The notes beneath the pieces were generated by a model that worked only from the letters and a program-made list of their open reading frames with translations, did not search any database and was not told the DNA's origin. A stretch of 64,000 nt of DNA from Roseibacillus sp. (GTDB taxonomy: Bacteria > Verrucomicrobiota > Verrucomicrobiia > Verrucomicrobiales > Akkermansiaceae), in assembly GCA_022448985.1 (NCBI GenBank), contig JAKVCR010000044.1:1-64000 (forward strand), read 5' to 3'. Of this stretch, positions 63,922 to 64,000 are shown piece after piece (position 1 is the first letter of the stretch; every line of letters begins with the position of its first letter). Both the position numbers and the translations under genes were made by a program.

Positions 63922-64000
63922 AGGACGGGCAACGTGGAGGCATCAACATTCCTTGTCAATGACACAGGCGGGTAGCTCCTCTCTTTCTGAATCCGAAATT

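Noticed and set aside
1-64000. CRISPR arrays, insertion sequences, prophage
   Set aside because: No regularly spaced repeats, transposase, integrase or phage structural genes were seen.

Overview
The window is GC-rich bacterial chromosome, most likely from the Verrucomicrobiota or another PVC-group member. This is an inference from gene content: a DUF1549/DUF1553 (PSD1) plus DUF1501 pair, a secreted sulfatase, ThuA, a cytochrome plus beta-propeller dehydrogenase pair, an SHD1-like secreted protein, a giant CotH/lamin-tail protein and prepilin-like proteins with a late DG-H motif. No rRNA, CRISPR array, insertion sequence or phage gene was seen. Genes are densely packed on both strands. Start codons include many GTG and TTG, and Shine-Dalgarno sites are patchy.

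Layout. 1-5.2 kb: murI (cut by the left edge), sulfatase, bioA with a coupled 114-aa partner, CPBP protease. 5.3-9.5 kb: comF, accD-folC, an MBL nuclease and a 49-aa membrane protein. 9.6-17.2 kb, all minus strand: cysQ, an aspartate-type aminotransferase, a two-gene envelope module (OmpA/BON-like protein plus a 1003-aa membrane coiled-coil protein with a helix-hairpin-helix end), prmA and an unknown gene. 17.5-20.8 kb: PSD1-DUF1501 pair with different codon use. 20.9-30.2 kb: kbl, lysC, thuA, a prepilin-like protein, hom, a TonB-shaped OmpA protein, an unknown gene and trpC. 30.3-34.9 kb: tRNA-Gly with a terminator, then the CotH protein. 35.1-40.9 kb: rimO, a GreA/B-like factor, cytochrome plus propeller, a papain-like lipoprotein, recO. 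41.1-45.9 kb: nucleoside salvage operon (nupC, xapX-like, deoA, deoB, deoD). 46.0-50.4 kb: lipoprotein, prfB with its programmed frameshift, an SHD1-like gene with an in-frame TGA, an orphan PelD-like protein and an AT-rich gap. 50.4-64 kb: a large M28 peptidase, trmD, yicC, a ROK-like kinase with a PIG-L deacetylase, a secreted unknown, cysS-hemB, a two-helix membrane protein, a voltage-gated K+ channel and a secreted unknown.

Functionally this is mostly housekeeping: aspartate-family amino acids (lysC, hom, kbl), tryptophan, biotin, folate, fatty acid and heme synthesis, translation and nucleoside salvage. These are mixed with secreted proteins for polymer breakdown and envelope structure.

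The most unusual locus is 46.6-48.5 kb. prfB, which uses a UGA-dependent +1 frameshift, is followed directly by a secreted-protein gene whose reading frame continues for 56 codons past an in-frame TGA. A perfect 7-bp hairpin with a GGTCA loop begins 10 nt after that TGA. Its spacing resembles a bacterial SECIS element, but a simple nonsense mutation is at least as likely. The second most interesting locus is the OmpA/BON plus coiled-coil-H3TH pair.
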